Shown piece after piece: positions 12,701-24,033 of a stretch of 64,000 bases of DNA; position 1 is the first letter of the stretch; each line of letters begins with the position of its first letter. Both the position numbers and the translations under genes were made by a program. The stretch covers positions 27,126,364 through 27,190,363 of the forward strand of contig NC_056762.1 of the NCBI RefSeq assembly GCF_018687715.1, read 5' to 3'. Origin of the DNA: Carya illinoinensis. Taxonomy: Eukaryota; Streptophyta; Magnoliopsida; Fagales; Juglandaceae. Below the pieces are notes generated by a model that made no database searches, was not told where the DNA came from, and saw nothing but the letters and a program-made list of their open reading frames with translations.

Positions 12701-13835
12701 AGAGGAAGCTTCAGTGATACTCCAAACTCCCATCAGCTCCTTGAATTCCAAGGACAAGCTCATATGGCATGGCACAAAAAATGGCTATTTCTCAGTGGAG
12801 AGTGCATATCACATGGACAAAGCAAAGGAAATGGAAGGAAGAGGCCAAGCCTCAACCAGTAAATCATTTAAAGAAGTATGGAAAAAGATATGGTAGCTCC
12901 ATGTCCCTCCTATTGACAAGATGTTTATATGGAGAGCATGCCAAGAATCCCTCCCTACCCAGCTCAACTTATTCAAGAAAAAGATAGTTAAGGTATCACT
13001 ATGTCCAATTTGCTCAAGAGAGGAAGAAAGTATTCTACATACTTTGTGGAACTGTGAGGCAGCCAAAGATGTTTGGGGCCAATGCTTGATGAGGCTGCAA
13101 AAAAGCACAAGCTCCCAACTGCCAATGGTGTTATTCTTTGAGAACATGATCAAAGTTCTCAATGATTTAGAGATGCAGGAATTTGTGATGGTAGCTAGAC
13201 AGTTATGGCTGAGAAGAAATTCCTTTATCTACAAAAACAAATTCCTACCTCCAAATTGTCTACTTAGAGAAACCAGTTTGAGAATACAGCTGCTAAAAGA
13301 AGAGGAGGACAAAATTTAGACTCAAAAGAAGGGCCAATAGACAATGAACTCAGCTGAGCAGTGGTAAAGTCCTCCTGCAAACTGGTTTAAAGTCAATTGG
13401 GATGGGGCAATGGACAAAACAAAATGCATGATTGGCATAGGTGTAGTTGTAAAGGATGAGAAAGGTCAAATCATAGCAACAATGAGGCACAAGAAGATGC
13501 AACTCCCCGACCCTCTACTAACAGAATCTTATGGAGCTTTGATAGCTGTTCAGTTTGCCAAGGATCTGGGACTGACACAGATTGAATTGGAGGGTGATTC
13601 ACTCATGGTAACAAAGGCACTACAGGAAGAAAATGAAGCGTGGAGCAGTACCAACATGTTTATCTGTGATACTAGAACTTGGCTTAAAACTTTTGCAATG
13701 TGGCGTGTTTCTCATGTTAGGAGCAACGATAACAACATAGCCCATTTGTTAGCAAAAGGTTCTCTTAGCATTTTTGATGATTTTAATGTAACAATGGAGG
13801 ACATTCCTCAGTGTATTTCTCCTTTAGTTCAATGA
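9725..13835 (+). pseudogene. LINE ORF2, endonuclease and reverse transcriptase
   Basis: It starts at the ATG at 9725 with MSCLSWNCRGLGNPR, the first motif of the APE-like endonuclease; IGDFNEIL and SDHSPIL follow. Reverse transcriptase runs from about 11040 to 11830, with [31 protein letters not shown] and the catalytic FADD. A Cys-rich zf-RVT domain (CPICS...LWNC) lies at about 12990-13060 and an RNase H-like domain at 13395-13830. Defects include stops at 10340, 10994, 11303, 12894 and 13317 and a frame change in the A-run at about 11327-11336. The enzyme would nick DNA and copy element RNA at the target; this copy cannot be translated through. Confidence 0.88.
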
Positions 13836-13872
13836 AATGAAGTAAGAGTATTTCAAAAAAAAAAAAAAAAAA

Positions 13873-14310
13873 TATGAGGCTCAATCGATTATAAAAAATT
13901 TAGTTCTCTCACACCTTTGATGTTTTATAATTCAACAAAGCTCAAAGGCGTTACTAGGGATAAAGATAATAAATAGGTAAGCTTGACAGGCTTAATCAAT
14001 TCAAAGAATGACTAAATCATTTTCTAGGTAATGTATTGTCTACTATTTCGCCTCGAATGTCATCAAACAAGTTTAAGAGTTTGCTGAGTCCATACAAATT
14101 TACAATATTCATATAAAATTTCTCTAGGTATGCAAAACAATTAATGATCATGATAAGCATTTATTGAACATGGAAAATCTCAAACTAAGCAAAATCAAGT
14201 CAAGGATTAACAAATACACTCATGCAATAAGTATTTTCCCTAAAAAGTATAATCAATTTCAACGATATTCTTATTATAGGCTTTTCATTCATCAAACCAA
14301 AAACAAAGAA

Positions 14311-14347
<37 letters not shown>

Positions 14348-14638
14348 TTTCAAACATAACTTCCCTTCCTCCAAACTTAAATAACACATTGTCCTCAATG
14401 AGAAAGAAGAAGAAAAACAAAAAATAATGAGAAAAGATAAGAAGTGCTCCCCCAATTTCCAATTGAATGCTGTGCTTGAAAGTGCAACTATGTAACACAT
14501 TGGAAAGCCCCCAAAGAAAATAAAAAGATTAAACAAAAAATAAAAATTAAAGAGAAAAACAAAAAACTTCAAGGTAGTTTTGTTTAAGGTCTATAGCTAG
14601 ACATTCTCCAAATCATTATTTAGAGTTGGCGAGATTGA
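13873..14638 (-). mobile_element. Athila 3' non-coding region left of the CACTA element
   Basis: Read on the minus strand, DNA just left of the CACTA element (14580-14620) contains GTCTAGCTATAGACC and resembles the stretch after the pol stop of Athila elements, continuing the integrase that breaks off at 40546. A (TA)n run lies at 14310-14346 and a pyrimidine stretch, CTTCCCTTCCTCC, at about 14360-14372. Open frames here are low-complexity shadows; no gene is recognised. Confidence 0.5.
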
Positions 14639-14641
14639 TGG
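14639..14641. repeat. CACTA target-site duplication, left (TGG)
   Basis: TGG directly precedes the CACTA terminus and recurs at 40543-40545. A 3-bp duplication is the hallmark of the CACTA superfamily. Confidence 0.9.
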
Positions 14642-14672
14642 CACTACAACAAATATAGGTTTTAGTGACGGA
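14642..14672 (+). repeat. CACTA left terminal inverted repeat
   Basis: It starts CACTACAACAAA and reaches TTTTAGTGACGG. Against the right end, the first 12 bases match exactly and similarity returns at TTTAGTGAC. Confidence 0.92.
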
Positions 14673-14945
14673 TTGAAGATAGTGACAATCTCTAGATCGT
14701 CACTAAAAGTCATTTTCTGTGACAGTTTGTGAGAACTGTCACTAAATGATAGGGGAGAAATTTTTAACGTTCGAATGTTTTAGTTAATTTGTTCGCACGT
14801 CACAATAACATCCGAATGTTACGCATATTTACGTGCGAACGTAAAAATTTTAGCGCCAATGTTCGAACGTTATATGTAATTACGTGCGAACGTATCCACT
14901 AAAATTCGGACGTATATTCTTTTAAGGTTCGAACGTTATAATTTA
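14660..14945 (+). repeat. CACTA left subterminal repeat zone
   Basis: The outer part (14660-14750) holds alternating GTGAC/GTCAC words such as TTTTAGTGACGG, GTCACTAAAAG, CTGTGACAGTT and ACTGTCACTAA. The inner part (14768-14945) holds ACGTGCGAACGT, GTTCGAACGTTA and variants around a CGAACGT core. Such arrays bind transposase or TNPA-like proteins in En/Spm; that role is inferred here. Confidence 0.75.
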
Positions 14946-15240
14946 ATTTGCAAAAATTAATCATAATATATATTTTTTTAATATTAAGGTTGCATAATAT
15001 TAATCGTCATTGAGAGTATAAATTAAGCTAAAATACATGCATTAAATAATATTGTCAATTACATATGTCAAAAATATAAAACAAAATATGATTATATAAT
15101 AACAAATGACATTCAGAAGTACTGTTGGTTTACAAAAGATCGAAACTCTTCAGTCAATGTCTCAACCTTATTATTTAGCCCGTCTACATGATTTGCAAGA
15201 TGTGCGACAACATGATCTATATGTGCAATCTGTCTATCGA
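14946..15240. other. AT-rich spacer in the CACTA element
   Basis: AT-rich DNA between the left subterminal repeats and the minus-strand Transposase_32-like pseudogene. No gene or conserved motif seen. Confidence 0.4.
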
Positions 15241-15241
15241 T

Positions 15242-16347
15242 CTATCGGTCTATATGCGCCTTCATATCTGTCATCACTGCATCAACCCAAGCAAGTAGCA
15301 CATCCCCTACAAATGCAGTTGTCGGCTGCTGGCTAGTACTTGCAGACTGGGGAGCAACACCGGCCCCAGTCTCAGTCAGAGGAACAAGATCTAATATAGC
15401 AGCAGCAGTAGCATGACGCCGAGCTGAGCCTCTCCCCTGTGCAATGCTTCGACGATGTGTGGTGATGTCGATGGGGCTCATCTGGTTTAGTACCATCTCC
15501 TTCGCCTGGCGTGGCACTCCCTGGGCTAGTAAGAGGCGGCTGATGATGACTCCATACGGGAGATTATCCGTCGTAACAATGCTGGCCTCGTAACGGATCT
15601 GCTCAAATATAACGAGTGGCAAGTCAATGGGATCTCCACGTGCCAATCAAATAAGGAACTATGCACAAGCTCGACTGAATGTGGTCTTATGTGCCACAGG
15701 GTCTATATTTGTTGCAACAAAAATTTGCAACATGCGGAAGAAAGGCAGCAACTGATTCTGGCTGAAGGAGTTCGGCCTATCCAACTTCGTGCGGTCTGTG
15801 CCGGTGAGGATGTAGAAATCCTGATCCCGCTCGTCATCACCAACCTCTGGAGCAATATCCTCGCATTTGGGTCGATCTTCCTGTGCACTGGGCATAGTGT
15901 CAACAGGGCCCGTAGATGAAGTAGAAGTGGTTGGATCTGCCTCAAATGTGCCAGGACCAAATGCAGCTGCTGTGTCACCAGCTTGAGCAGCTGTCGCCTC
16001 AGGCAGTATCCGGGGAATCTGGAGTAACTCAGCGATAACATCCGCTGAGAACTCAAACTGTACACCACGTATAGTGAGGGTATGGGATGATGCATCGTTA
16101 GGCATGGTGGCCATCCCAATATAAAACTCTCGGACCATTGAGGGGTAAATCTTTCCTCTCCATGTGCAAATTGGGACCCAGCCTCTCATGACAAAGACGT
16201 CTCTGAGCGTCTCCACTCCCAGGTGAGCTCGTCGAACTGATTAATCAAAATTTCTCGTTCACCCATGACAGTTCGTGCCCCAAGTCGAGCAATGTCTGGA
16301 TTGCCTTCATCCCTCCTTCGTTTCCTCGTTGTCATAAAGTGAGCCAT
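15242..16347 (-). pseudogene. Transposase_32-like plant transposon protein
   Basis: The start is probably the ATG at 16347-16345 (MAHFMTTRKRRRDEG). The frame shifts near 16220-16230, then reads LRDVFVMRGWVPICTW, YPSMVREFY and TIRGVQFEFSADVIAELLQIP. This matches my knowledge of the 'putative plant transposon protein' domain: a WxP...EVYPxLVREFY motif followed by an ISP-like 'RGxxFxFS' motif. Stops at about 15659 (TAG) and 15650 (TGA) interrupt an otherwise continuous frame to 15242. A low-complexity Ala/Ser/Thr linker covers about 15870-16000. It runs opposite to TNP2. Its biochemical role is unknown, and it may be a captured gene. Confidence 0.6.
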
Positions 16348-16559
16348 ATCCTAAGGAAAAAAAAAATACAAGTTAAAATATAATAAAAAAATCTCTAAAT
16401 TTTTGCAGATATATATACATATTACGACATATATGGATTATACAAAATTAAAATATCATCATTATAAATTTACATAATTTTGACAGTAAATATTTTTAAA
16501 AATTCAACTATTTAAATACCCAAAATAGACTATAAGACGAGGAGAAAACAGAAATTAAA

Positions 16560-17160
16560 TTAAATAAATAAATGTTCGAACGTTATACAATTTACGTGCG
16601 AACGATAAAATTATGCTACCTAGAAATAAGTTACGTCCGAATGTACAACGATTTTACGTTCGAACGTAATATTAAATAATCGAATGTAAACCATTAACAT
16701 TCGAACGTACTTAGTCAAACTAATATACAAAATGATGTCCGAATGTAACTTCGAAAAAATGTGCGAACATACTAAACAACATAAATGTGATCCGAATGTC
16801 GTATTTATACGTTTGAATGTTCTATTTACGTGCGAACGTACTTAGCGAACGTCATATTTAAACGTTCAATAGTACATTTAATAAATTCACAAAGTTATGT
16901 GCGAACGTTACACTTTAACGTTCAGACGTGATTAACTGAAACGTCAAACGTTCGGACGTATTTGCTAACGGAAGAATTCAAACGGTTTACGTTTGTACGT
17001 TTTATCCAACGTCCTCTAAAAACATTGGATAAAAACGTTTGAATGTTAAATTTTACGATCGCACGTTACAACGTAACATTCAGACGTAAAGAGCTGAAAC
17101 ATCATACGTGCGAACGTTTTTTTTGTAACGTTCAAACGTTCGAGACAAAATGACAGCCAT
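16560..17160. repeat. Internal array of CGAACGT palindromic repeats
   Basis: Dozens of words around TTCGAACGT, ACGTGCGAACGT, GTTCGAACGTAA and degenerate forms, in both orientations and closely spaced. The full form ACGTTCGAACGT is its own reverse complement. The same words mark both subterminal zones, so this looks like an inward extension of the binding-site array. No gene lies here. Confidence 0.7.
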
Positions 17161-17480
17161 TCCCGAAAGTTTCGAAGCAAAAAAAACCCATAAAACTACT
17201 CTAGAGACAATGGGGAATGTTTCTATGGTGGTTGTTTAAGGTTTAACGACAAATGGTGGCCGGAAATTCAAGAAGAATATTTGGCCTTGGGTGGGTTTCA
17301 AATATAATCTAATACCGATACATATAAACATCTAGAGGAGACGAGGAGGGCACATTACCTTTTAGTGACGGTTGCGGTGGCGTATGGCGGCGGTTGCGGC
17401 AGCCTCTGTGGCGGAGAAACAACATATGGATAGCAGAGAAACGTCGAAATGAGTTTATTCAGCCGTCAGACAATACTTTA
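17161..17480. other. Moderate-GC segment between repeat arrays
   Basis: About 320 bases with GGTGGCCGG and GCGGTTGCGG-like words, including GTGGCGGAG near 17407. No frame or conserved domain was recognised. On the minus strand it lies upstream of the Transposase_32-like gene and could hold its promoter or leader. Confidence 0.3.
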
Positions 17481-17620
17481 TATACAGTTAACGTTCAAAT
17501 GTTTAATTAAATATGTTTGAACGTTTACGTAACATTCGAACGTATTGGTGTTAAAACGTGCCAACGTAATGCTGAAATATTCGAACGTTATAGAATGACA
17601 TGCGAACGTGTATGAAGTAA
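17480..17620. repeat. Second internal CGAACGT array
   Basis: Further copies of ACGTTCAAATGTT, ATTCGAACGTA and TTCGAACGTTATA before the AT-rich tract. They belong to the same repeat family as the subterminal zones. Confidence 0.65.
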
Positions 17621-17624
17621 ATTA

Positions 17625-18213
17625 TATTATTTATATAGTTATAGAAGTACTAATATATAATAACTATATAATATAGTAAATATTATATACGTATATATTA
17701 ATATATATATTATTAATATATACGTACTAATATATAATACCTATAGTATAGTATATATATATATAATTTATTAGATATCACATGGAGTAAGATATTATAA
17801 TATATATAATATTATATATATATTATATTATATAGATAATAACTATATAATATATAAATATAGTATAGTATAGTTTATGTAATATTTATTAAACAAAATA
17901 TACACAATGTATTTTATAGTAACCCATTTATTAAATATTATAATATTTAGTCTATATTATAGTATATATTATATACTATAATATAGTATATAATTATATT
18001 ATAATATAGTATATATTATTGTCTATATTATAGTATATGTATTATAACTACTCTAATTACTAATATAATATACTATAGTAGTATATTATATTAGAGTACT
18101 ATAATATATATTATATATTATATAATATAGTATATATTATATATGTATATTCTAATATATAATCTAGTGTATATATAATAGTATATTATATTAATAGATA
18201 TACTATCTATATA
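17625..18213. repeat. TA-rich low-complexity tract, left half
   Basis: Almost pure A/T with TATATTATA, ATAATATAGTATA and similar words. It was continuous with the tract at 24034 before the LINE inserted. No gene seen. Confidence 0.75.
18195..18213. repeat. LINE target-site duplication, left copy
   Basis: TAGATATACTATCTATATA, identical to 24015-24033. A 19-bp perfect duplication is typical of target-primed reverse transcription and marks a fairly recent insertion. Confidence 0.9.
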
Positions 18214-18243
18214 TTTTTTTTGAAAGGAAAGACAAATTCATTA

Positions 18244-21200
18244 CTAAGATTGAATTAGTTCGTTACACACTAACTCATCCATAATGGATCTTCTAACCTC
18301 ACTTGGGTCATCCTCCATCCATACACTTTCACAAGAGAAAAAAGCTGCTAACTTAGCTGCTATATGAGCACTAGCATTTGCAGATCTTCGAACAAAACCC
18401 AGTCTCCACACAGGATAGGTTGTCTTAAGCCGTCGAACGTCCTCAATAAGCTGGCCATCCCAAGAGTGGTCTTCTGTTTCTGAATTTACAGCCTCAACTA
18501 CAGCTTTTGCATCCCCCTCAAAACATACATGCATCAACCCCATTTCAGTGCAGAAGACCATTGCTCTGTGTAGAACATGACACTCTGCTTGGAAAGCCGA
18601 GGTGACATTCCTCCTTGGTGCAACCAGACTCCCAATCAAAGCCCCCTCCGAATCCCTTACAACCACCCCTATCCCCATTCTTCCCCTATCTTTATCAAAA
18701 CTTGCATCAAAATTTGCCTTGTACCAAGGCCATACAGGGGGATTCCAAACCTGCCTGGGTTCACTACTAAAACTTCTAACTGCTACCCCTGGAAGACCTT
18801 CCTGCACCTCTCTATACACAGCGTAATCAGCTTGTGCCTTAGCTATGACAACATTCGGAGACTGAAAAATACCATTGAAAACCATTTCGTTTCTCCTCAA
18901 CCAGATACTATGCATGACAGTAGCAGCTAGCTCCAATTCCTCCTATTTTAGTTTCGTTCCCATCTCCTCCCACAGGGCCTGAAAATCATAGAAGCCTCTT
19001 CTCCATTTCCTGAACACAGAAAGTCCACCCCACACATCTGCTGCAGCAGCACACCCCCAGCACACATGCACCACAGTTTCGGGTTCACTCAAACATACAG
19101 GGCAGGTATTGTCCTTCAAAATATTTTTCCTGAAGAGGTTATCTCTAGTTGGTAGAATCTTATTAGCACACTTCCATACCATCATCTTTACTTTGCCTGG
19201 TACCTTAAGATCCCAAATTTTCTTCCACTGTCTATTAGGAACCCCATTGCAAGATGTACCACCCTCATTCCTCTTCTGAAGAGTACACTCCAGTGCATAT
19301 GCACTTTTGACTGAAAAAACCCCTCTAGCTGAGGCACTCCATATTCTTCTGTCACTTGCTCCTCTATTACTCAAAGGGATTGACATGATCACTCGTGCTT
19401 TCTCTTCTCTAAAAACAGCATCCACAACCTCTTCTTTCCAAGATTTTGTACCTTCATCAATCAGCACTTCTACTTTGGTTTCTGCATCAAACGTGTTCAT
19501 AGGGGTTTGAACCTGATAAGTTAGTGGAAACGGAATCCACTTATCTTTCCAGATGTTAATGCTCTTTCCATTCCCCACCCTCCAAACCATACCTGCCTTT
19601 ACCAACCCCAAGCTGCCCCACAAACTTCTCCACACATAGGAGGGTGAGCCTCTTAGCTTTGTTTCCATTAGGTCACTTTGCTGGAAATACTTCTGCTTGA
19701 AAATCTGAGAGACTAACAAATTCGGTTCCTTCAAAAATCTCCACAGCTGTTTTGCTAGAAGGGCTTTATTAAAACAGTTTAGGTCCCTGAAACCTAAGCC
19801 CCCCTGATTTTTAAAAGTCCCCAAGAACTTCCATGTTTTCCAGTGTATACCTCTCCCTTCTCGTTTGTTATTCCACCAGAACTTGGCTAATAAAGCTTCA
19901 ATTTCCTTAAGCAAAGATGCTGGTAGTTTAAAGACACTCATAGCATATGCTGGTATTGCCTGCAGAACACTTTTAATCAAGACTTCCTTCCCTGCTGTTG
20001 ATAGGAAACTTGTCTTCCAGCCAGTTATTTTCTTCCATATCCTATCCTTCAGCCCTCTAAAAGAGTTGTATCTTGATCTTCCTACCACTGTAGGTAGGCC
20101 CAAGTACCTATTATAATTGTTGCACCTCAAACCATTAACTTGCTGTAAGATAAAGTCCCTTGTTTCCCCTCTTGTGTTGGAGCTGAAAAATACACTAGTT
20201 TTTTCCTTGTTTAGAGTCTGACCTGAAGCCTTTTCGTACTGGACCAGCATATCATAGATTGCATACCATTCTACTATCCTTGCCCTACAGAATATCACGC
20301 AATCATCTGCAAATAGAAGATGATTAATCCTGAAACCACCCCTTGCAACTGCCACCCCCCTTATCTGTCCTCTACTTTCAGCATGATGAAACAATGCACT
20401 TAGTCCTTCCACACAAAACAAGAATAGATAAGGTGATAGGGGATCACCTTGTCTTAGACCTCTTGATGGTACAAAAGACTCACCCGGAGTTCCATTTATG
20501 ATTATTGAATATGAGACGGATTTTACACAATTCATCAGTAAATCTGTCCATCTCTGTCCAAAACCCAGCTTTAGTAACATAGCCTCCAGAAAATCCCACT
20601 CCACCCTATCATAGGCTTTTGACATATCAAGCTTTATTGCCATAGATCCTTCTCTACCCTTCTGTTTTGTCTGCATTGAGTGAAGAACCTCATAAGCCAC
20701 CATAATGTTATCTGTAATCAGCCTTCTAGGAATGAATGCACTTTGGTTCCCCGAAATCACCTTATCTAGCATACTTTTCATTCTATTAGCTAAGACCTTG
20801 GATATAAGCTTGTAAACCACATTGCATAGAGAAATTGGCCTAAAATCATGAACTGAGACAGGTGAGCTAGACTTCGGGATCAGAACCAGATGAGTGTGGT
20901 TTAAATCCCTTGGTAAGTGACCTGATCTGAAGTAATCTAAGACAGCTTTTGAAATCTCAGGACCCACAATCTCCCAATGGTCTTGAAAAAAACCTGCACT
21001 GAACCCATCTGGACCTGGAGACTTAAAAGGAGACATCTGTTTTAGTGCTACCTCCACTTCCTTTTCTGTAAAATCCCTTTCCAACCCTTGTTTCATTTCA
21101 CCTGTCACTCTCGGTTCAATTCCCTGGATACACTGCTCAATGCAAGTTGAACTAGGTGCTGTTGACTTATAGATTGCTGTGTAGAGATCCTTGAAACCTG

Positions 21201-22385
21201 CAGCTATATCTTCCCTTTTCCTCAACTCTATCCCATCCCCATTTCTTATTTTTATGATGTTGTTCTTCTTTCTTCTCTGATTGACACAAGCATGATAGAA
21301 TTTTGTGTTTCTGTCCCCCCCCCCTTTAACCAGTGCCTCTTTGCCCTCTGCCTCCATCTTGTGTCTTCTTGTTCCAGCAAAAAATTCAGTTCTTTCTGTA
21401 TACTTTTTTGTTCATTCATAGTACTAGAATCTGCTTGGCTTTGCAATTCACCCAAAAGCTGAGTTTTTTCCTTTAGAGCTCTGTTTCTATCTCTAACCAT
21501 ATTTCTGCTCCATCTCTGAAGCCCCCTTCTTGTACTGTCCAGCTTTTTCAGGATCCTGATCAGACCAGTCTCTCCTTCACTACAGCCACGCCAAGCTGCC
21601 CCAACAGTCTCACTACACCCCTCCTCCTTACTCCAATTGGCTTCATACTTAAAAGGAAAGAAGTATCTGGCTTCTGAACACCTCTCAATACTATAGTCAA
21701 ATAGAATTGGGCTGTGGTCAGAACAGATAGCTGGAAGAGTTTCCACAGAAACCTTTGAGTAATGAGCTTTCCACCTCGAATTAGCAAGGACTCGATCTAA
21801 TCTTTCTTTGGTAAAAGACTCATCTTCATGATGATTGCACCACGTGAACTTGTTTCTTTTCCACCCTAAATCAAACAGATCTCCCTCCTCTAGAACCTTT
21901 CTGAAACTTCTCATGAGATATTCACTTCTGTAGTTTCCCCCTACCTTCTCATTGTTGTATAAAATCTCATTGAAGTCACCAATCACCGCCCACCCCTCCT
22001 CCCCAGGATTGAAAGAAGATAGTAAGCTCCAAGTGTATTTTCTTAAGGAGGCATTCGGGTGCCCATAAAAACAAGTCAACAGCCAACTAAAGCTACTGAA
22101 ACCATCTTTAATCAGCACATTAAAATGATATCTTGAGAAATTAACTAGCTCGAGTAATTCTTTTTGTTTCCACATCAGAATGAGACCTCCACTTCTACCA
22201 ACTGCCTCACTGACACAACATCCTTCAAAATTCAAAGACTTTGCAATCCTATATGATCTCACATAGTTTAGTTTTGTTTCCATAATAAACACCACATCGG
22301 GTAACTTCTCCTTCACTAGTAACCGAAGGATTTGAACTGTTCGGGGGTTCCCAAGCCCCCGATAGTTCCAGCTTATGATTTTCAT
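18244..22385 (-). pseudogene. LINE ORF2, endonuclease and reverse transcriptase
   Basis: It starts at the ATG at 22385 with MKIISWNYRGLGNPR. APE-like endonuclease motifs are METKL, VIGDFNEIL, FTKERLDRVL and SDHSPILFD (to about 21710). Reverse transcriptase has [39 protein letters not shown] and the catalytic LFADD (about 20310). A zf-RVT Cys cluster (CPVCLSEPE...CWGC) lies near 19040-19110 and an RNase H-like domain (FDASFDKDRG, FEGDAKAVVEA) at 18300-18720. A run of ten Gs on this strand (plus 21315-21324) shifts the frame, and a TAG at 18945-18943 splits off the RNase H part. Both are single-event defects, and the homopolymer could be a sequencing error. Confidence 0.92.
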
Positions 22386-23869
22386 TGCTTCTGGTGGGGC
22401 TGACTCGCAGCCACCACCTTCTCCGAACAATCATTATTCAAAGTCGACAGGTCCACCACACCACATTTCTTTACTTTCTTATGAGAGATAGTACTTGAGA
22501 GACTTACCTCTATGCCTCGTTTGACACCTTGAGATCTTGTATAAATGGAAGTAGCTACTGGCCTTTGCTGCTCTCTGGCCTTCCTTTTCCATCTACGTGC
22601 TTCTCTCGGTAATAACAGCTTGTGCCTGGCGTTTGACCTTTCCTCCAATTCATTTTCATCCGAGATGACTGACTCCCGCAAACTGGGCCCTTTCTGATTT
22701 GTTGTTTGGCCTAAAGTTTCGTGAGGCCCATTCTCTATCTCTGGCCCAGGCTGGTCTTCAGTTTCCTTCTCATCTTCCCGCCTAATTTCTTCCCTCCTCG
22801 ACTTTGACTGATCTTGTCCCCCCCAAACAGGGTGAAAATCTGCATCCATCACATCTGTATGATTCTCGCGAACTGCAGGCACCAAAACCTGACCGCCAGG
22901 ATCTATCCTGTCGCATCTAGTAACTCCGATTGTTTCCTGTACCTGTTCTGTTAGAGGATTCGCCGGGCCTTTTCCCTGAGCCTCTGCCGGCCACTCTCTT
23001 GTTGCGCTGCCCTCCGATGTTCCCTCCCTCCCCCATTCGCCATTACTCCTTCTATCTTTCGTCCCCTCACCACTTGAAAAACGCTGCTGGCTCATCCTGC
23101 GCCTGAGACCTCCTTCAGCCCTAAGCCACGGTCCGAATTGTGGTATACCATCGTTCTCATCTTCTCGATATTCTCCTCTATTCACAGTACAGCCCTGTTC
23201 TCCATGGAGAATCCACCCACAATGGTAACATATTTTTGGTAACATTTCGTATTTGAAATGAACCCAGTGTTTAGCACCTTCTAAATTTATAAAACGACCC
23301 CTTGCTATTGGTTTTCTGAGTCGAACCTCCACTTTAACCCGTAAGAAATTCCCCCATCCGGTGCCATCTTCCTCCACATCAACTTCCATTACTTTTCCCA
23401 CGGAACTCCCTATTTGGTTGCCCCACTCCTCCGACATACAACCCAACGGTAAATTGTGTATCTGTATCCAGAAAACTTCATGTTCAAACACTATGTTCCC
23501 GGGTCTCATGGCTCCCTCGTATAGCCTAAGCAGAAACATGGAATTATCAAAGAACCATGGTTTACCATCCAAGATCCTATATAAGTCTGCATGTGTCCCA
23601 AAGGTAATGACAAATGTGTTCTTACCGACTTCCTGGAAGGAAGCCTTTTTACTTATCTTCCAAATCTTCGCCATCGTGTTACCAATCGATTCCTTACTAA
23701 TCACTCGGTCGGTACAGACCCTTCCAATCAGACTCTTCTTTCCTTTCCTATGTATCCCTTCATTCCCACCCTCATCCACTTCCAACATCACCTCCTCCTC
23801 CTCCGTAAGCTTTAGTTTCCTCCATAGCTCCTCTAAACCTTCAGTTTTGGAATTCTCACCCCCATTCAT
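22382..23869 (-). CDS. LINE ORF1, DUF4283 zinc-knuckle protein, 495 aa
   Basis: An intact frame from MNGGENSKTEG to a TGA at 22382. An N-terminal acidic segment (LTEEEEVMLEVDEGG) is followed by DUF4283 at about residues 50-220, with GKPWFFDNSMFLL and FWIQIHNLPLGCM. A complete zinc knuckle CYHCGWILHGEQGC (C-x2-C-x4-H-x4-C) lies at about residues 215-230. The C-terminal half is charged, Gln/Glu/Arg-rich and low in complexity, with a basic KRKAREQQR patch. Family knowledge: ORF1 proteins bind element RNA and act as chaperones in the RNP. Here the frame has no defect, unlike ORF1 of the LINE at 8225. Confidence 0.9.
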   Translation of the reverse strand: MNGGENSKTEGLEELWRKLKLTEEEEVMLEVDEGGNEGIHRKGKKSLIGRVCTDRVISKESIGNTMAKIWKISKKASFQEVGKNTFVITFGTHADLYRILDGKPWFFDNSMFLLRLYEGAMRPGNIVFEHEVFWIQIHNLPLGCMSEEWGNQIGSSVGKVMEVDVEEDGTGWGNFLRVKVEVRLRKPIARGRFINLEGAKHWVHFKYEMLPKICYHCGWILHGEQGCTVNRGEYREDENDGIPQFGPWLRAEGGLRRRMSQQRFSSGEGTKDRRSNGEWGREGTSEGSATREWPAEAQGKGPANPLTEQVQETIGVTRCDRIDPGGQVLVPAVRENHTDVMDADFHPVWGGQDQSKSRREEIRREDEKETEDQPGPEIENGPHETLGQTTNQKGPSLRESVISDENELEERSNARHKLLLPREARRWKRKAREQQRPVATSIYTRSQGVKRGIEVSLSSTISHKKVKKCGVVDLSTLNNDCSEKVVAASQPHQKQ

Positions 23870-24014
23870 GACTGTACTTGTTTAACAAAGTTCCGAGGAA
23901 CCGACTAAGGAGGACTGAAAAACTGGGTAACTTCACCTCTATTTTCGCTCGGGAGCGAACCTAGAGAGAAGACTTAGCGAACCTGAAAAGTGAGAGGATG
24001 TGGAATTTGGGACT

Positions 24015-24033
24015 TAGATATACTATCTATATA
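24015..24033. repeat. LINE target-site duplication, right copy
   Basis: Identical 19 bases to 18195-18213. Confidence 0.9.

Larger units (their letters stand above)
8225..13872 (+). mobile_element. L1-type LINE, decayed, full-length structure
   Basis: Order on the plus strand: short leader, ORF1 (DUF4283 and zinc knuckle), ORF2 (endonuclease, reverse transcriptase, zf-RVT, RNase H) and an 18-base A tail at 13855-13872. The 5' flank AAAAAAAAATAT (8213-8224) is repeated where the A tail meets TAT, but A-richness makes this target duplication ambiguous. It sits in Athila DNA. Both ORFs carry nonsense and frameshift changes, so it cannot move by itself. Confidence 0.85.
18214..24014 (-). mobile_element. 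L1-type LINE, nearly intact, full length
   Basis: 5.8 kb on the minus strand: a 145-bp leader from 24014, ORF1, ORF2 overlapping by ATGA, a short 3' end and an A tail (T-run 18214-18221 on plus). It is bounded by a perfect 19-bp target duplication and has the full 5' end. Only one frameshift in a homopolymer and one in-frame stop damage ORF2. It inserted in the TA-rich heart of the CACTA element, so it is younger than that element. Confidence 0.93.

Noticed and set aside
13918..13930. TGATGTTTTATAA, also found at 8203-8213, as the LINE target duplication
   Set aside because: It lies about 45 bases beyond the A tail, whereas a target duplication must follow the tail directly.
14300..14350. 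(TA)n microsatellite as a possible element border
   Set aside because: Simple repeat only; no inverted ends or duplication around it.
23361..23885. A 174-codon plus-strand frame
   Set aside because: It lies opposite the intact LINE ORF1 and has no family features; a shadow of the minus-strand gene.
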